A program made the position numbers and the translations under genes. From contig NZ_KB849179.1 of assembly GCF_000367945.1 (NCBI RefSeq), positions 1,947,380 to 2,011,379 on the forward strand: 64,000 nt of DNA, read 5' to 3'. Shown one piece after another: positions 37,203 through 45,325 of the stretch. This DNA comes from Acinetobacter proteolyticus (GTDB taxonomy: Bacteria > Pseudomonadota > Gammaproteobacteria > Pseudomonadales > Moraxellaceae). How positions within the stretch are numbered: the first letter of the stretch is position 1; the number at the start of each line of letters is the position of its first letter. The notes beneath the pieces were generated by a model that had not been told where the DNA came from, did not search any database, and saw only the letters and a list, made by a program, of their open reading frames with translations.

Positions 37203-37397
37203 TATTTCCTTGTATGGTATTTTTATTAAATGCAAAAAATCATAATTTGAATCTTTCATCAGGAAAACTTCTGAACACGCCAAAAATTACCTTTTTACGC
37301 CAAAGATAAAAATTTAATTTTAATTTTGTGAGCAATTTATCAATATCTCTGCTTATACAACAAAGTGACAAATTCCAAAGCGAATCAATTGATAACG

Positions 37398-37802
37398 CTA
37401 TTCATACTTGGCAGCAGCTGTATATGTCCCCATTATTTGGGCTACAGGTTTTTTTACCCCAGATGTATACATTAAGACTTCTGCCAAAAAATAAGTTTGA
37501 TTACTTTCAATCAATCTGCCTTCTCCAATAATTTCAGAGGTTTTACTGAGTTGATAGAAGAAATGTAGATTCATACTCATCGCAGTCAGGGATTTTGTTT
37601 TCCCTAATTTTCCCAATATCGCAGCTTGCATAGCAAAATCTGCCGCAATGAATAATTGTTGTTGAGAAAAGTGAACATCCTCTTCATATTCACAAGTAAT
37701 CGTAGCGCCGTGCTTGGAAATCTCCCCAACGAGATATTTCTGATATGACAAATTAAATTCTTTGGTTAAGAATCTAGAGATCGTATTTTTTGAGGCACTC
37801 AT
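37398..37802 (-). CDS. hotdog-fold thioesterase-like protein
   Basis: 134 residues with the compact alpha-beta pattern of the PaaI/DUF4442-like hotdog family: a central helix (FIAADFAMQAAILGKL) followed by strands with MSMNLHFFYQL and a last strand TAAA. Such proteins cleave or bind acyl-CoA thioesters. It is the last gene of the desaturase cluster, 29 bp after the preceding gene, so it probably acts on the acyl chains that cluster makes. The catalytic Asp/Glu is not obvious, so binding rather than hydrolysis cannot be excluded. Confidence 0.65.
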   Translation of the reverse strand: MSASKNTISRFLTKEFNLSYQKYLVGEISKHGATITCEYEEDVHFSQQQLFIAADFAMQAAILGKLGKTKSLTAMSMNLHFFYQLSKTSEIIGEGRLIESNQTYFLAEVLMYTSGVKKPVAQIMGTYTAAAKYE

Positions 37803-37831
37803 AAAACTTCAGGTAGGTTCCAATTTAAAAA

Positions 37832-38704
37832 TTAATTTTCTGGATCTTTTAACTTAATCTCATCTGTTTGCCCTAGGAAACCTAACTGCAACTTGGTCTG
37901 CTCTTCTAGAGCTTTAGAATCATGTTGTACAGGATGGAAGTCCAGTTTGTAATAATCCAGATAGTCTTTCCATAAGCTGCTTAAGAAACCATTTTTACCT
38001 AAAATCAAATGAACAAACTCCTTTAGTTGAAATAATCTCCAGTCAGGCATATGTTTAGCCCCTAAATAAAAAGTACCCATGGTCATAACTGACGCCATAT
38101 AAAGGGTGACAAATGGCATTACAAGCAGTCGTACCAGTGGATTGCCTGATACTTCCTGATATAAGTCAAAGGCCACATTTTTGTGTTCACTTTCTTCAAC
38201 CGCATGCCATAGCCAGATATTTTTGAGTGATTCGTTCACAGATAAACGTTCTTGCAAATCCGTCCTTTGCATAATCTGACGGGCAATAATTGCGGTGAAG
38301 TGTTCAGCAGCAGAAGTAATTGCCAGTTGCTGTATGGGAGTGAAGTACTTTTTGAGAACAGCCATCAACCACTCAACATTGGCCGAAACAGTCTGTGTAT
38401 CTAAGCCTGAAGACTGGATGAGCTGATTTAGTAATTCATGCTCTTTAGCATGCATGGCTTCCTGACCAATAAACGCAGCAATATCTTTTTGCAAATCTTC
38501 ATTTTTTGTTTGATGTTGTAAACCTCTAACGCTATGTACAAAAAAACGTTCACCTGCGGGAAACATGGCAGACAGCGTTGCCAACCAATATTCTCCCCAA
38601 GGATTGTCTCTAAATAAAGGCTGTTGTGCTTGTTTGAAATTAAAATTCATGTGGCGCACTGGAAAGTTGGCGCCCCGATCAAATACTTTAGCTAGAATTC
38701 CCAT
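37832..38704 (-). CDS. PF10118-type predicted metal-dependent hydrolase (ferritin-like diiron)
   Basis: 290 residues of the 'metal-dependent hydrolase' family with a four-helix, ferritin-like arrangement. Possible iron ligands are visible in GERFF (about residue 51), IGQEAMHAKEHE (about 79-90), AAEHFTA and WHAVEESEHKNVAFD. The family's biochemical role is poorly known; members are often next to fatty acid desaturases, as here. A good TAAGGAG precedes the ATG. It sits 26 bp after the desaturase, clearly the same operon. An oxidation step on acyl chains is plausible but is inference. Confidence 0.75.
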   Translation of the reverse strand: MGILAKVFDRGANFPVRHMNFNFKQAQQPLFRDNPWGEYWLATLSAMFPAGERFFVHSVRGLQHQTKNEDLQKDIAAFIGQEAMHAKEHELLNQLIQSSGLDTQTVSANVEWLMAVLKKYFTPIQQLAITSAAEHFTAIIARQIMQRTDLQERLSVNESLKNIWLWHAVEESEHKNVAFDLYQEVSGNPLVRLLVMPFVTLYMASVMTMGTFYLGAKHMPDWRLFQLKEFVHLILGKNGFLSSLWKDYLDYYKLDFHPVQHDSKALEEQTKLQLGFLGQTDEIKLKDPEN

Positions 38705-38730
38705 TTTTACTCCTTAACTGTTTCATTAAA

Positions 38731-39735
38731 TTAAAATTTATTTTGTGACGATAATGAACTACAGGTGCGTACAACATCGAGGTAAGTAGGTGGTTGAGGT
38801 ACATGCCCACGCTGCAACAGTAAATGATGTAATTTAGGTAATCGGTAATATGGAGCAGAAGCCATCAAATGATGTTCCATATGATAATTGACTCGCACTG
38901 GTGCTACGGTCATACGCGCCAACCACCCCGCCGATGTCGTACGAGTATTACGTAAGGTGTCAGGAACCAGCTCTAGACAGGCATGTTCTGCCATAGCGCG
39001 AATTCTTACAAAAATTGTAAAAGGAATAGCGTATGCAAGAACCCAAATCAGGAATAACCAACCGTGCCCCGTAGTCGCCAATACCAAATACAGCATTAGA
39101 TTTACTAAAAATGTCGGCCAGAAGTCTTTGGCAAAATGAGTAAGATAACGATGCCCAGGCCAATCTTGAGTATCAGCTCGTTCACCAATTGCATCCGACC
39201 ATTTCAAGAAGCCAGCGCTCATCAAGATTCGCCCAATGAAGAATTTTAGTCCTGTTAAACCAATCAAATCTCGAGTAAATTTTCGAATGAGTGATTTTCT
39301 CGTGATAGGTAAAGCTTCATATATAGGACGGTCAGGGTCAAAACTAGCCGTTGTATTGGCATGATGGACCATGTGATGAGCACGAAATTTATGGACATCA
39401 TTCCAGATAAATTTCGCCGATGTCCAATTGGCAAATACATCATTCATCCAACGATCTTTGAACAAGGTATTATGCGCTGCCTCATGCATAACGATCGCCA
39501 AAGCTAAATGACGTCCACCCAGCACTACCATGCCAGCTAGCACCACAGGTATAGTCCAATACCAAGGTAAATACTCCACGGCGAGAGCCATAGCCATAAA
39601 AGCTAAAGCAATAACCAACCATACTGAAAAGATACACCACAGCCCCCACCAGTTGGAACGTTGAGCAAAAAATGCTATTTCTTCACGGTTTAAAAAGTCA
39701 CTGATGCGTGTGTTTTTCTGCTGAATACGAGTCAT
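38731..39735 (-). CDS. membrane fatty acid desaturase (second copy)
   Basis: 334 residues, PF00487-type desaturase or hydroxylase. Its three His boxes bind two irons: HEAAH (84-88), HHMVHH (120-125) and HMEHH (285-289). Hydrophobic pairs lie at about 33-80 and 205-240. The start has AAGGATTAAAAA before ATG. It inserts a double bond into an acyl chain using oxygen and electrons from an unknown donor; no ferredoxin gene lies beside it. It is a diverged paralogue of the next gene upstream, 35 bp away. Confidence 0.85.
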   Translation of the reverse strand: MTRIQQKNTRISDFLNREEIAFFAQRSNWWGLWCIFSVWLVIALAFMAMALAVEYLPWYWTIPVVLAGMVVLGGRHLALAIVMHEAAHNTLFKDRWMNDVFANWTSAKFIWNDVHKFRAHHMVHHANTTASFDPDRPIYEALPITRKSLIRKFTRDLIGLTGLKFFIGRILMSAGFLKWSDAIGERADTQDWPGHRYLTHFAKDFWPTFLVNLMLYLVLATTGHGWLFLIWVLAYAIPFTIFVRIRAMAEHACLELVPDTLRNTRTTSAGWLARMTVAPVRVNYHMEHHLMASAPYYRLPKLHHLLLQRGHVPQPPTYLDVVRTCSSLSSQNKF

Positions 39736-39770
39736 TTTTTAATCCTTTTTTTTCAGACGTCATTCAAAAA

Positions 39771-40808
39771 TTATTGCTCTTGAGTAGTTACTTTGCGATC
39801 GTCAAGATATTCAACATTCTCATTTGGAATCTGACCTTGTGATAAAAGATCAATGACTTGAAAATAAGTAGGTGGTTCAGGCACAAACCCTCGTTCCCGC
39901 AACATTTGATGCATTTGGGGCAACCTGAAATATGGGACTGCTGCCATTAAATGATGTTCCATGTGATAGTTCACACGAATCGGTGCAACAAAGGTCCGTG
40001 CAATCCAACCTGCCTTGGTGGTTCGCGTATTCGTGAGTGCTGAGTTACTGGTTTGCATACCCGCGTGCTCGGCCATAGAACGGATACGAATAAAAAGAGG
40101 AAATGCGGTCATGTAGGCTAACGGCCAAAGTAAATATAACTTGGGATGACCAGCCGCCGATAGCACACCAAACATCGCAACATTAACAGCTATTGCCTTA
40201 CTAGAGTTTTTAAAGAACTTAGCAGGATAGTCATACCATTTACGATCTTCTCTCGGTAACCAAGTCACATCATTTGCTACTGTCCATTTCATCACCTCAG
40301 CATCCATCAAAATTCGGCCAATCGTGAATTTCAAACCTGTAATCCCTGTCAAATCACGAATAAACTTACGAGCTATAGATTTTTTAGTCGTTGGAAAACC
40401 TGCAACCAATGACATATCAGGATCTTCGGGAGTAGATGTTTTGGCGTGATGGCGCATGTGATGAGCGCGATATTTATGTACATCGTTCCAAATTGGCCGT
40501 GCGCATAACCAATCCACCAGATTGTCATTCAACCATTTAGTTTTAAACAAGCTGTTATGTGATGCATCATGCATCAGAATCGCTAATGCCAGTTGACGGC
40601 CTGCGAGTATCGCAATCGCGACTATGCAAATTAGTAATTTTCCCCACCATGGTAAGTAGCTCCAAGATAGCGCTAACCCAGCAAAGGTGGCTCCTATCAC
40701 TGCCCAAGTAGAACCCACCGCCCAGATCCCATGTATATCTGATGGTTGAGTCAGTTCTCTTATCTCATCCCGACTAAATAGCTCAGTCACGCTCACACGT
40801 GTATTCAT
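39771..40808 (-). CDS. membrane fatty acid desaturase (first copy)
   Basis: 345 residues and the same family as the following gene, with His boxes HDASH (80-84), HHMRHH (116-121) and HMEHH (282-286). The first box has Asp where the paralogue has Glu. A clear AGGAG lies 7-8 nt before the ATG. Both copies share the sequence around the second box (HK-x-RAHH) and the last box, so they look like an old tandem duplication that may have split substrates or chain positions. It starts the second transcription unit of the cluster, after the terminator at 40921-40967. Confidence 0.85.
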   Translation of the reverse strand: MNTRVSVTELFSRDEIRELTQPSDIHGIWAVGSTWAVIGATFAGLALSWSYLPWWGKLLICIVAIAILAGRQLALAILMHDASHNSLFKTKWLNDNLVDWLCARPIWNDVHKYRAHHMRHHAKTSTPEDPDMSLVAGFPTTKKSIARKFIRDLTGITGLKFTIGRILMDAEVMKWTVANDVTWLPREDRKWYDYPAKFFKNSSKAIAVNVAMFGVLSAAGHPKLYLLWPLAYMTAFPLFIRIRSMAEHAGMQTSNSALTNTRTTKAGWIARTFVAPIRVNYHMEHHLMAAVPYFRLPQMHQMLRERGFVPEPPTYFQVIDLLSQGQIPNENVEYLDDRKVTTQEQ

Positions 40809-40920
40809 CTTTGTTCTCCTAGCGAGATTTTGAAGAATTAATTACATAATTTTAACTTTATTATATTTTATGAAATATTTCTATTATTTTTATAAAAATT
40901 TTTTTATGTAACATTGAATA

Positions 40921-40967
40921 AAAAAAAGACGCCTTTTAGCATCTGGTATGCAGATGCTAAAAGGCGT
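40921..40967 (-). terminator. strong rho-independent terminator after the PECR-like gene
   Basis: A perfect 17-bp stem: ACGCCTTTTAGCATCTG (40929-40945) pairs with CAGATGCTAAAAGGCGT (40951-40967), loop of 5 nt. On the minus strand it is followed by a run of seven T. It separates the PaaX/PECR pair from the desaturase genes. Confidence 0.85.
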
Positions 40968-41029
40968 TTGAACTGAACTATAGATTTTGAAAAATGAATG
41001 TGAATTGTAAAAGTGACAATAAGCAGGAA

Positions 41030-41914
41030 TTATAATTTTTCTTGATTCATTTCTTTAATCACATTGGGTACACCATCACGATGGAATGCTTCAAAAGGTT
41101 TTGAATTGTCATGATCGATCAGTGGGAAAAATGGTGAGACCAAAGAAGCACCTCCATCGATTCTTACATTCACTCCTGTAATGAATGAAGCAGCAGGTGA
41201 GAGTAAAAAGCACATTAAGGCAGATACTTCTGACTCTGAAGCCATCCGCTTTAACGGAATTTTTGAAGCCACCATGGGGATCATGGCTTTCATTCCATCT
41301 TTATATGAATCTAATCCTGAAGCAATTACCCAACCAGGTGCAACAGCATTGACTCGGACACCTGCTCTAGCCCACTCTAAGGCTGAAGTTTTGGTCAAAT
41401 TATCGATACCTGCTCGAGCAGCTCCCGAGTGCCCCATAGTAGGTAAACCACTCCACATATCAATTGTCATATTGACAATACTACCGCCTGTTTTTGACAT
41501 GCTTTGATTAAAAACCTCTTTCATCATCAGAAAGGTGCCTAAAAGATTATTCCGAACAACACTATCAAATGCATTCGCAGACATGGTTTCTAAAAAAGCG
41601 GGAAATTGCCCACCAGCGTTATTGACTAAACCATCAATTTTACCGAACTCCTTTACAATCGATGCTACAGTATCTTTAACGACCTGCTCATCACGATTAT
41701 CACACACGCGATAGGCAGCTTTTCCTCCATCTTCAATAATCTCTTGTTGCACTCTTTGAAGTTTTTCTTCAGTACGTCCTGTAATAATAACTTGAGCTCC
41801 TAGAGATGCCAGCTCATGCGCTGTACATCGCCCTATTCCTGAGCCACCTCCGGTAATAATTACAGTCTGATTTTTAAAAATGTCATTTGATAAAACAGAT
41901 TTATAGAGTGGCAT
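41030..41914 (-). CDS. PECR-like short-chain dehydrogenase (trans-2-enoyl-CoA reductase type)
   Basis: 294 residues, Rossmann-fold SDR with the cofactor motif TGGGSGIG (residues about 21-28) and NNAGG. Where classical SDRs have Tyr-x-x-x-Lys this protein reads GHSGAARAGIDNLTK, so Tyr and Lys are replaced. That motif and the later CFLLSPAASFITG are the same as I recall for mammalian peroxisomal trans-2-enoyl-CoA reductase, which uses NADPH to saturate a 2-enoyl-CoA. The start at 41914 has GGGAG 7 nt upstream; an in-frame TTG two codons earlier has worse spacing. It follows the PaaX-type gene by 32 bp and ends in a strong terminator. Confidence 0.8.
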   Translation of the reverse strand: MPLYKSVLSNDIFKNQTVIITGGGSGIGRCTAHELASLGAQVIITGRTEEKLQRVQQEIIEDGGKAAYRVCDNRDEQVVKDTVASIVKEFGKIDGLVNNAGGQFPAFLETMSANAFDSVVRNNLLGTFLMMKEVFNQSMSKTGGSIVNMTIDMWSGLPTMGHSGAARAGIDNLTKTSALEWARAGVRVNAVAPGWVIASGLDSYKDGMKAMIPMVASKIPLKRMASESEVSALMCFLLSPAASFITGVNVRIDGGASLVSPFFPLIDHDNSKPFEAFHRDGVPNVIKEMNQEKL

Positions 41915-41946
41915 ATCCAAGCTCCCATCTTATTTAGATGAATCTA

Positions 41947-42816
41947 TTAACTATGAATAGTTGAAGTGATGTTCTTTACAGTTGGGAAATCTATACTTGA
42001 TAAATTCGATGCAGTAGTACCAAAGGTTAATTCATGAAGTTGCTGCCATAATAATTGCCCGACTTCATCCAGTTTTTTTACATCATGGGCAAACTGGTTT
42101 CTTGCTTCTACATTGACAAACGTTTCTGGTAATAACGGGTCATTCATCAATAGAGAAATCGTTTGACGCCCCAATAACAAAGATTCGCGTGCGGCATCTT
42201 CAAGTCCAAGTGCGGGTAGTCTCGTCAACCAATGTTGAATGATGTGACTATATTTCTCGTAATTTTTATTGAGTGTTTCAGTTGACCATAGAGCTTTGAT
42301 CTTTGTTTCTGTGACTTGATCAAATGAGCTGATGTAACACATTTTGGCTTCTGGTTCTAATCCCACGGATTTCATCTGTGTGAGAATTTCTTCAAGTGTT
42401 AGAACCAAATTATCGGGACGAATAAAAACGCCCTGCTCTAATTCGCGAAATCCAAAATGTTTAAGCGCACGTTCTCTTCTTTTTAATGCTGTACGATCTA
42501 CACGTCCTAACATTCCCGTAAAAACACAGAGATAATGCTGATTCCATTCCTTTGTTTCCTTTAACCCCTTGGCACTTCGATTTAACATCACATTTGCCCA
42601 TTCATGGGATTGATCACTTAATTGATAAACCCCTCTCTCAGCTGCGACAATTACACCTTCGCTCGCTAATCTTGTTACAGCAACCCGAATACCATTTTCA
42701 CTTAGGCCAAATAATTTGGCTGCTAGAATCAATTCTTTGATTGAAATGACTTTACCTTCTGAAGCAAGTAGAAGATCAGTAATTAGAGTACGCGCGTTAA
42801 TTTTTTGTGTTGTCAT
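41947..42816 (-). CDS. PaaX-family transcriptional regulator
   Basis: 289 residues from the start at 42816 (MTTQKINART; a longer start at 42852 is possible). The N-terminal half is a winged helix of the PaaX type (LSENGIRVAVTRLASEGVI), then comes the linking VYQLS and the PaaX C-terminal domain (about residues 90-280). PaaX itself represses phenylacetate genes and senses phenylacetyl-CoA. Members near fatty-acid genes probably sense another acyl-CoA. Its place as first gene, joined to the PECR-like gene, suggests it controls its own unit and the desaturases. No operator palindrome was clear. Confidence 0.8.
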   Translation of the reverse strand: MTTQKINARTLITDLLLASEGKVISIKELILAAKLFGLSENGIRVAVTRLASEGVIVAAERGVYQLSDQSHEWANVMLNRSAKGLKETKEWNQHYLCVFTGMLGRVDRTALKRRERALKHFGFRELEQGVFIRPDNLVLTLEEILTQMKSVGLEPEAKMCYISSFDQVTETKIKALWSTETLNKNYEKYSHIIQHWLTRLPALGLEDAARESLLLGRQTISLLMNDPLLPETFVNVEARNQFAHDVKKLDEVGQLLWQQLHELTFGTTASNLSSIDFPTVKNITSTIHS

Positions 42817-42852
42817 ACTTATCCAATGAATAAAAGAACTTTTAACATTCAA

Positions 42853-43164
42853 CAGAGGTTAGCATAAATATTACAAATTTTAAATTTTAATAAAACTAAG
42901 AAATAAAAATATAATTTTGAATAAATGGGATAGAAATTCCCCCTATCCCCCAACACAAGGCTTAAACCTACTTCTGTTATCTTTTTATTTCCTGAATATT
43001 AGTCTGGTTATGTTTTTACTGTGGATTTTTGTCTGGATTCATTAGTGCAAAAATCTCTCATATTGATCACCATTCACCTCAAGGCTGGTAGTAGTCGAAC
43101 TGCATGATCTAAAGCTTCTTATAAAACCTAGTAACCTTGCTATGCCCATTCTTTGGTAGATGTA
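42853..43164. other. gap between the PaaX gene and the right direct repeat
   Basis: About 310 bp holding the promoter of the PaaX-type gene and, towards its right end, non-coding remnants next to the att copy. Nothing else recognised. Confidence 0.4.
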
Positions 43165-43165
43165 G

Positions 43166-43241
43166 ATGATGAGAAGCTATACAAATTGGATGTATGGCGA
43201 TAAAAATAAAATAGAGATGGGAAAATTACAGACTGACTGAC
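43166..43241 (+). pseudogene. short integrase C-terminal relic beside ssrA
   Basis: Reads MMRSYTNWMYGDKNKIEM, GKLQTD and a stop. It is clearly the same sequence as the end of the relic at 26776-26943 (KRYAKWMHGDKNKIEM), but the codon before it is a stop here and Gln there. Only the last 25 codons survive. Confidence 0.45.
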
Positions 43242-43266
43242 TGATCCTGTCAAAAACCTGTCCAAT

Positions 43267-43291
43267 AAAAAAGCCACTTAAAAAAGTGGCT
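43267..43291 (-). terminator. rho-independent terminator of ssrA
   Basis: Stem AGCCACTT (43272-43279) with AAGTGGCT (43284-43291), 4-nt loop; on the minus strand a T run follows. It lies 18 bp past the tmRNA 3' end. The copy at the left repeat has a mismatch in the stem. Confidence 0.75.
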
Positions 43292-43309
43292 GATTTATAT
43301 AACAAATTT

Positions 43310-43668
43310 TGGTGGAGATGGCGGGAGTTGAACCCGCGTCCGCCAGCACTACGCCCGAGAATACTACATGCTTAGATATCGTCTACTATTTTAACTCTTT
43401 GTGACCCGACGAACAGGGTACAAATCGCGATCCTCTAAGTTTAGTACAAAGCCCCGAGGCTTGGCTTTATACGGACTTGTGTGCGTGCGCTTCAGTCGGG
43501 TTCACTAACCACAAGTATTCAGTGAAGCGGACAAGCTGCCCTTAGGCAGCTAGAGCGTATGATTCGTCGTTTGCGACTAAAAAATGCAAATTTGATTTAC
43601 GAGAGGAAATGCGCTCTCGGCATGCATCTATGAGTTTCATTACCAGCGTCGAAGCCAGAAACATCCCC
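43310..43668 (-). ncRNA. ssrA: transfer-messenger RNA (tmRNA)
   Basis: About 359 nt. It frees stalled ribosomes and tags the unfinished protein for degradation. The 5' end GGGGATGTTTCTGGCTTCGA and the 3' end finishing CATCTCCACCA pair as the tRNA-like part; GTTCAACTCCCGCC is the T arm. The tag frame (43542-43574) reads ANDESYALAA and a stop. A TATGAT -10 element lies 13 bp before the 5' end. The 3' end is also the att site for the neighbouring island; the gene itself is intact. Confidence 0.97.
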
Positions 43669-43792
43669 AAAGTACAGCGCAATCATAGCATAGATGGCTA
43701 GAATTTAAATGTTAATTTCTAAGCATCGAGCAAAATATGCGCTTATAAACCTATATTGTTGCGAAACTTGCGTTTTCAAGTCCCCATTCAGG

Positions 43793-45319
43793 TTAATGTG
43801 GGGCAGGCCCCCCAGTGACGGGTTTCGGTTTTGGACTCATCCAGATCAGAGCACTGGCAAACACAAACACAATCGCCAACAACATAAATACATGATTGGC
43901 AGACATCGTTATCGCCTCTTTATCCACCAGATTGGCAATCGTGGCGAGTGTCGCATCAGAGGAGAATCCATTCTGCAATAAGGTATTTTGTACTTCTTGT
44001 GGATTTAAGTTATTCACCATTTCACTACGTGCCACTTTGGCATGATCATCCCAGATCGTCACGGCAATTGAAGCACCAATCGCCCCAGCCATGGTTCTCA
44101 AGAAGTTCATCAAGCCTGCAGCCGATGCCATTTCCTGCGGTAAAACTGAACCCATGGCAATATTAGACAGTGGAATAAAGAAGAATGGCACCGCAAAGCC
44201 CTGCAAGATTTGTGGCCAAGCCAAAGACATAAAGTCAGCATCAGTCACCCAAAAAGCTCGCATTAAGGTCACAACACCCAACAACGCCAAACCAAAACTA
44301 GCCAAGGCACGCGGATCATATTTGGTCGACAGCTTGGCCACAATCGGCGACATGGTCAGACTACCAAAGCCCATCGTCGCTGTGAGATAACCGGCCCATG
44401 TGGCGGTATAACCCAAGTTAATCTGTAGCCACTGCGGTATCAGCACAATACTGCCAAAGAAGGAACCGAAACCAAAGGCTAGCGCCAGTACCGACACGGC
44501 GAAGCCCCGATGTCGGAACACATACAAATTGACTACAGGATGCTTTTCGGTCAATTCCCAAATCATAAACACGATAAAACCAACCACGGCAATCAAGGCC
44601 AGCATGATAATACTGCTACTATTAAACCAGTCGCGTTCGTGTCCCAGATCGAGCATCAATTGCAATGCGCCAATCCACAGTACCAATAACCCCAAACCAA
44701 TCGCATCAATCCGCAGTTTTTCAGTTTTGGTTTCAGCCACAGACAATAAACGTATTGCGGCTAAAGCACAGAAAATCCCTACAGGAATATTGATAAAGAA
44801 AATCCAATGCCAAGACAGATTGTCACTGATGAGGCCGCCAAGGATCGGGCCGAGAATCGGGCCAATCACCGTGGTCATTGCCCACAACCCCATTGCCTGC
44901 GCATGTTTTTCAGGTGGGAAAATCCGCATCAATAGTGTTTGGCTGAGTGGCATCAATGGCCCGCCACAGAGACCTTGTCCGATACGGAAAAATACCAGCA
45001 TTTCTAAAGATGTTGCCAAACCACACAGGAATGAAAAGATAGTGAATCCAATCAGACCAAAGACAAACACGCGAACCGTACCAAAGCGTCCTGCCAGCCA
45101 CCCTGTTAAAGGCACACAAATCGCTTCCGCAACGGCATAAGAGGTAATAACCCATGTGCCTTGAGAACTGGAAACCGCAAGATTCCCCGTGATATGAGGG
45201 ACAGACACGTTGGCAATGGTGGTATCTAGGACCACCATAAAATTTGAAAGGGCGATGACAAATGCTGCTAGCAGTAAGCGCCCGCCACTGAGTTCTGCAA
45301 ATGGATTTTGCGTTTTCAT
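43793..45319 (-). CDS. emrB: multidrug efflux MFS transporter, DHA2 family
   Basis: 508 residues with 14 predicted membrane segments, in the DHA2 drug:proton antiporter family. Motif LDTTIANVSVPHI in the first segment and the GxLaGRxG-type loop 2-3 (TGWLAGRFGTVRVF) are typical, and motif C is seen as GPILGPILGG. It works with EmrA, and usually an outer-membrane TolC, to expel hydrophobic drugs across both membranes. It follows emrA with a 6-bp gap. No repressor gene of the MarR type sits beside it. Confidence 0.88.
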   Translation of the reverse strand: MKTQNPFAELSGGRLLLAAFVIALSNFMVVLDTTIANVSVPHITGNLAVSSSQGTWVITSYAVAEAICVPLTGWLAGRFGTVRVFVFGLIGFTIFSFLCGLATSLEMLVFFRIGQGLCGGPLMPLSQTLLMRIFPPEKHAQAMGLWAMTTVIGPILGPILGGLISDNLSWHWIFFINIPVGIFCALAAIRLLSVAETKTEKLRIDAIGLGLLVLWIGALQLMLDLGHERDWFNSSSIIMLALIAVVGFIVFMIWELTEKHPVVNLYVFRHRGFAVSVLALAFGFGSFFGSIVLIPQWLQINLGYTATWAGYLTATMGFGSLTMSPIVAKLSTKYDPRALASFGLALLGVVTLMRAFWVTDADFMSLAWPQILQGFAVPFFFIPLSNIAMGSVLPQEMASAAGLMNFLRTMAGAIGASIAVTIWDDHAKVARSEMVNNLNPQEVQNTLLQNGFSSDATLATIANLVDKEAITMSANHVFMLLAIVFVFASALIWMSPKPKPVTGGPAPH

Positions 45320-45325
45320 GGCTGA

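Larger units (their letters stand above)
43165..43332 (+). repeat. right direct repeat covering the ssrA 3' end (attachment site)
   Basis: Direct copy of 26841-27008. The last 23 bp (43310-43332) are the 3' end of the working tmRNA gene, the classical crossover region. The two copies enclose about 16.2 kb. Confidence 0.7.

Noticed and set aside
37203..37283. Upstream start for the RTX protease adding 27 residues
   Set aside because: No ribosome site lies before it, while AAGGA precedes the ATG at 37202.
44529..45140. A 203-codon plus-strand frame
   Set aside because: It is the antisense shadow of emrB, whose frame carries clear family motifs; the plus-strand product has no such pattern.
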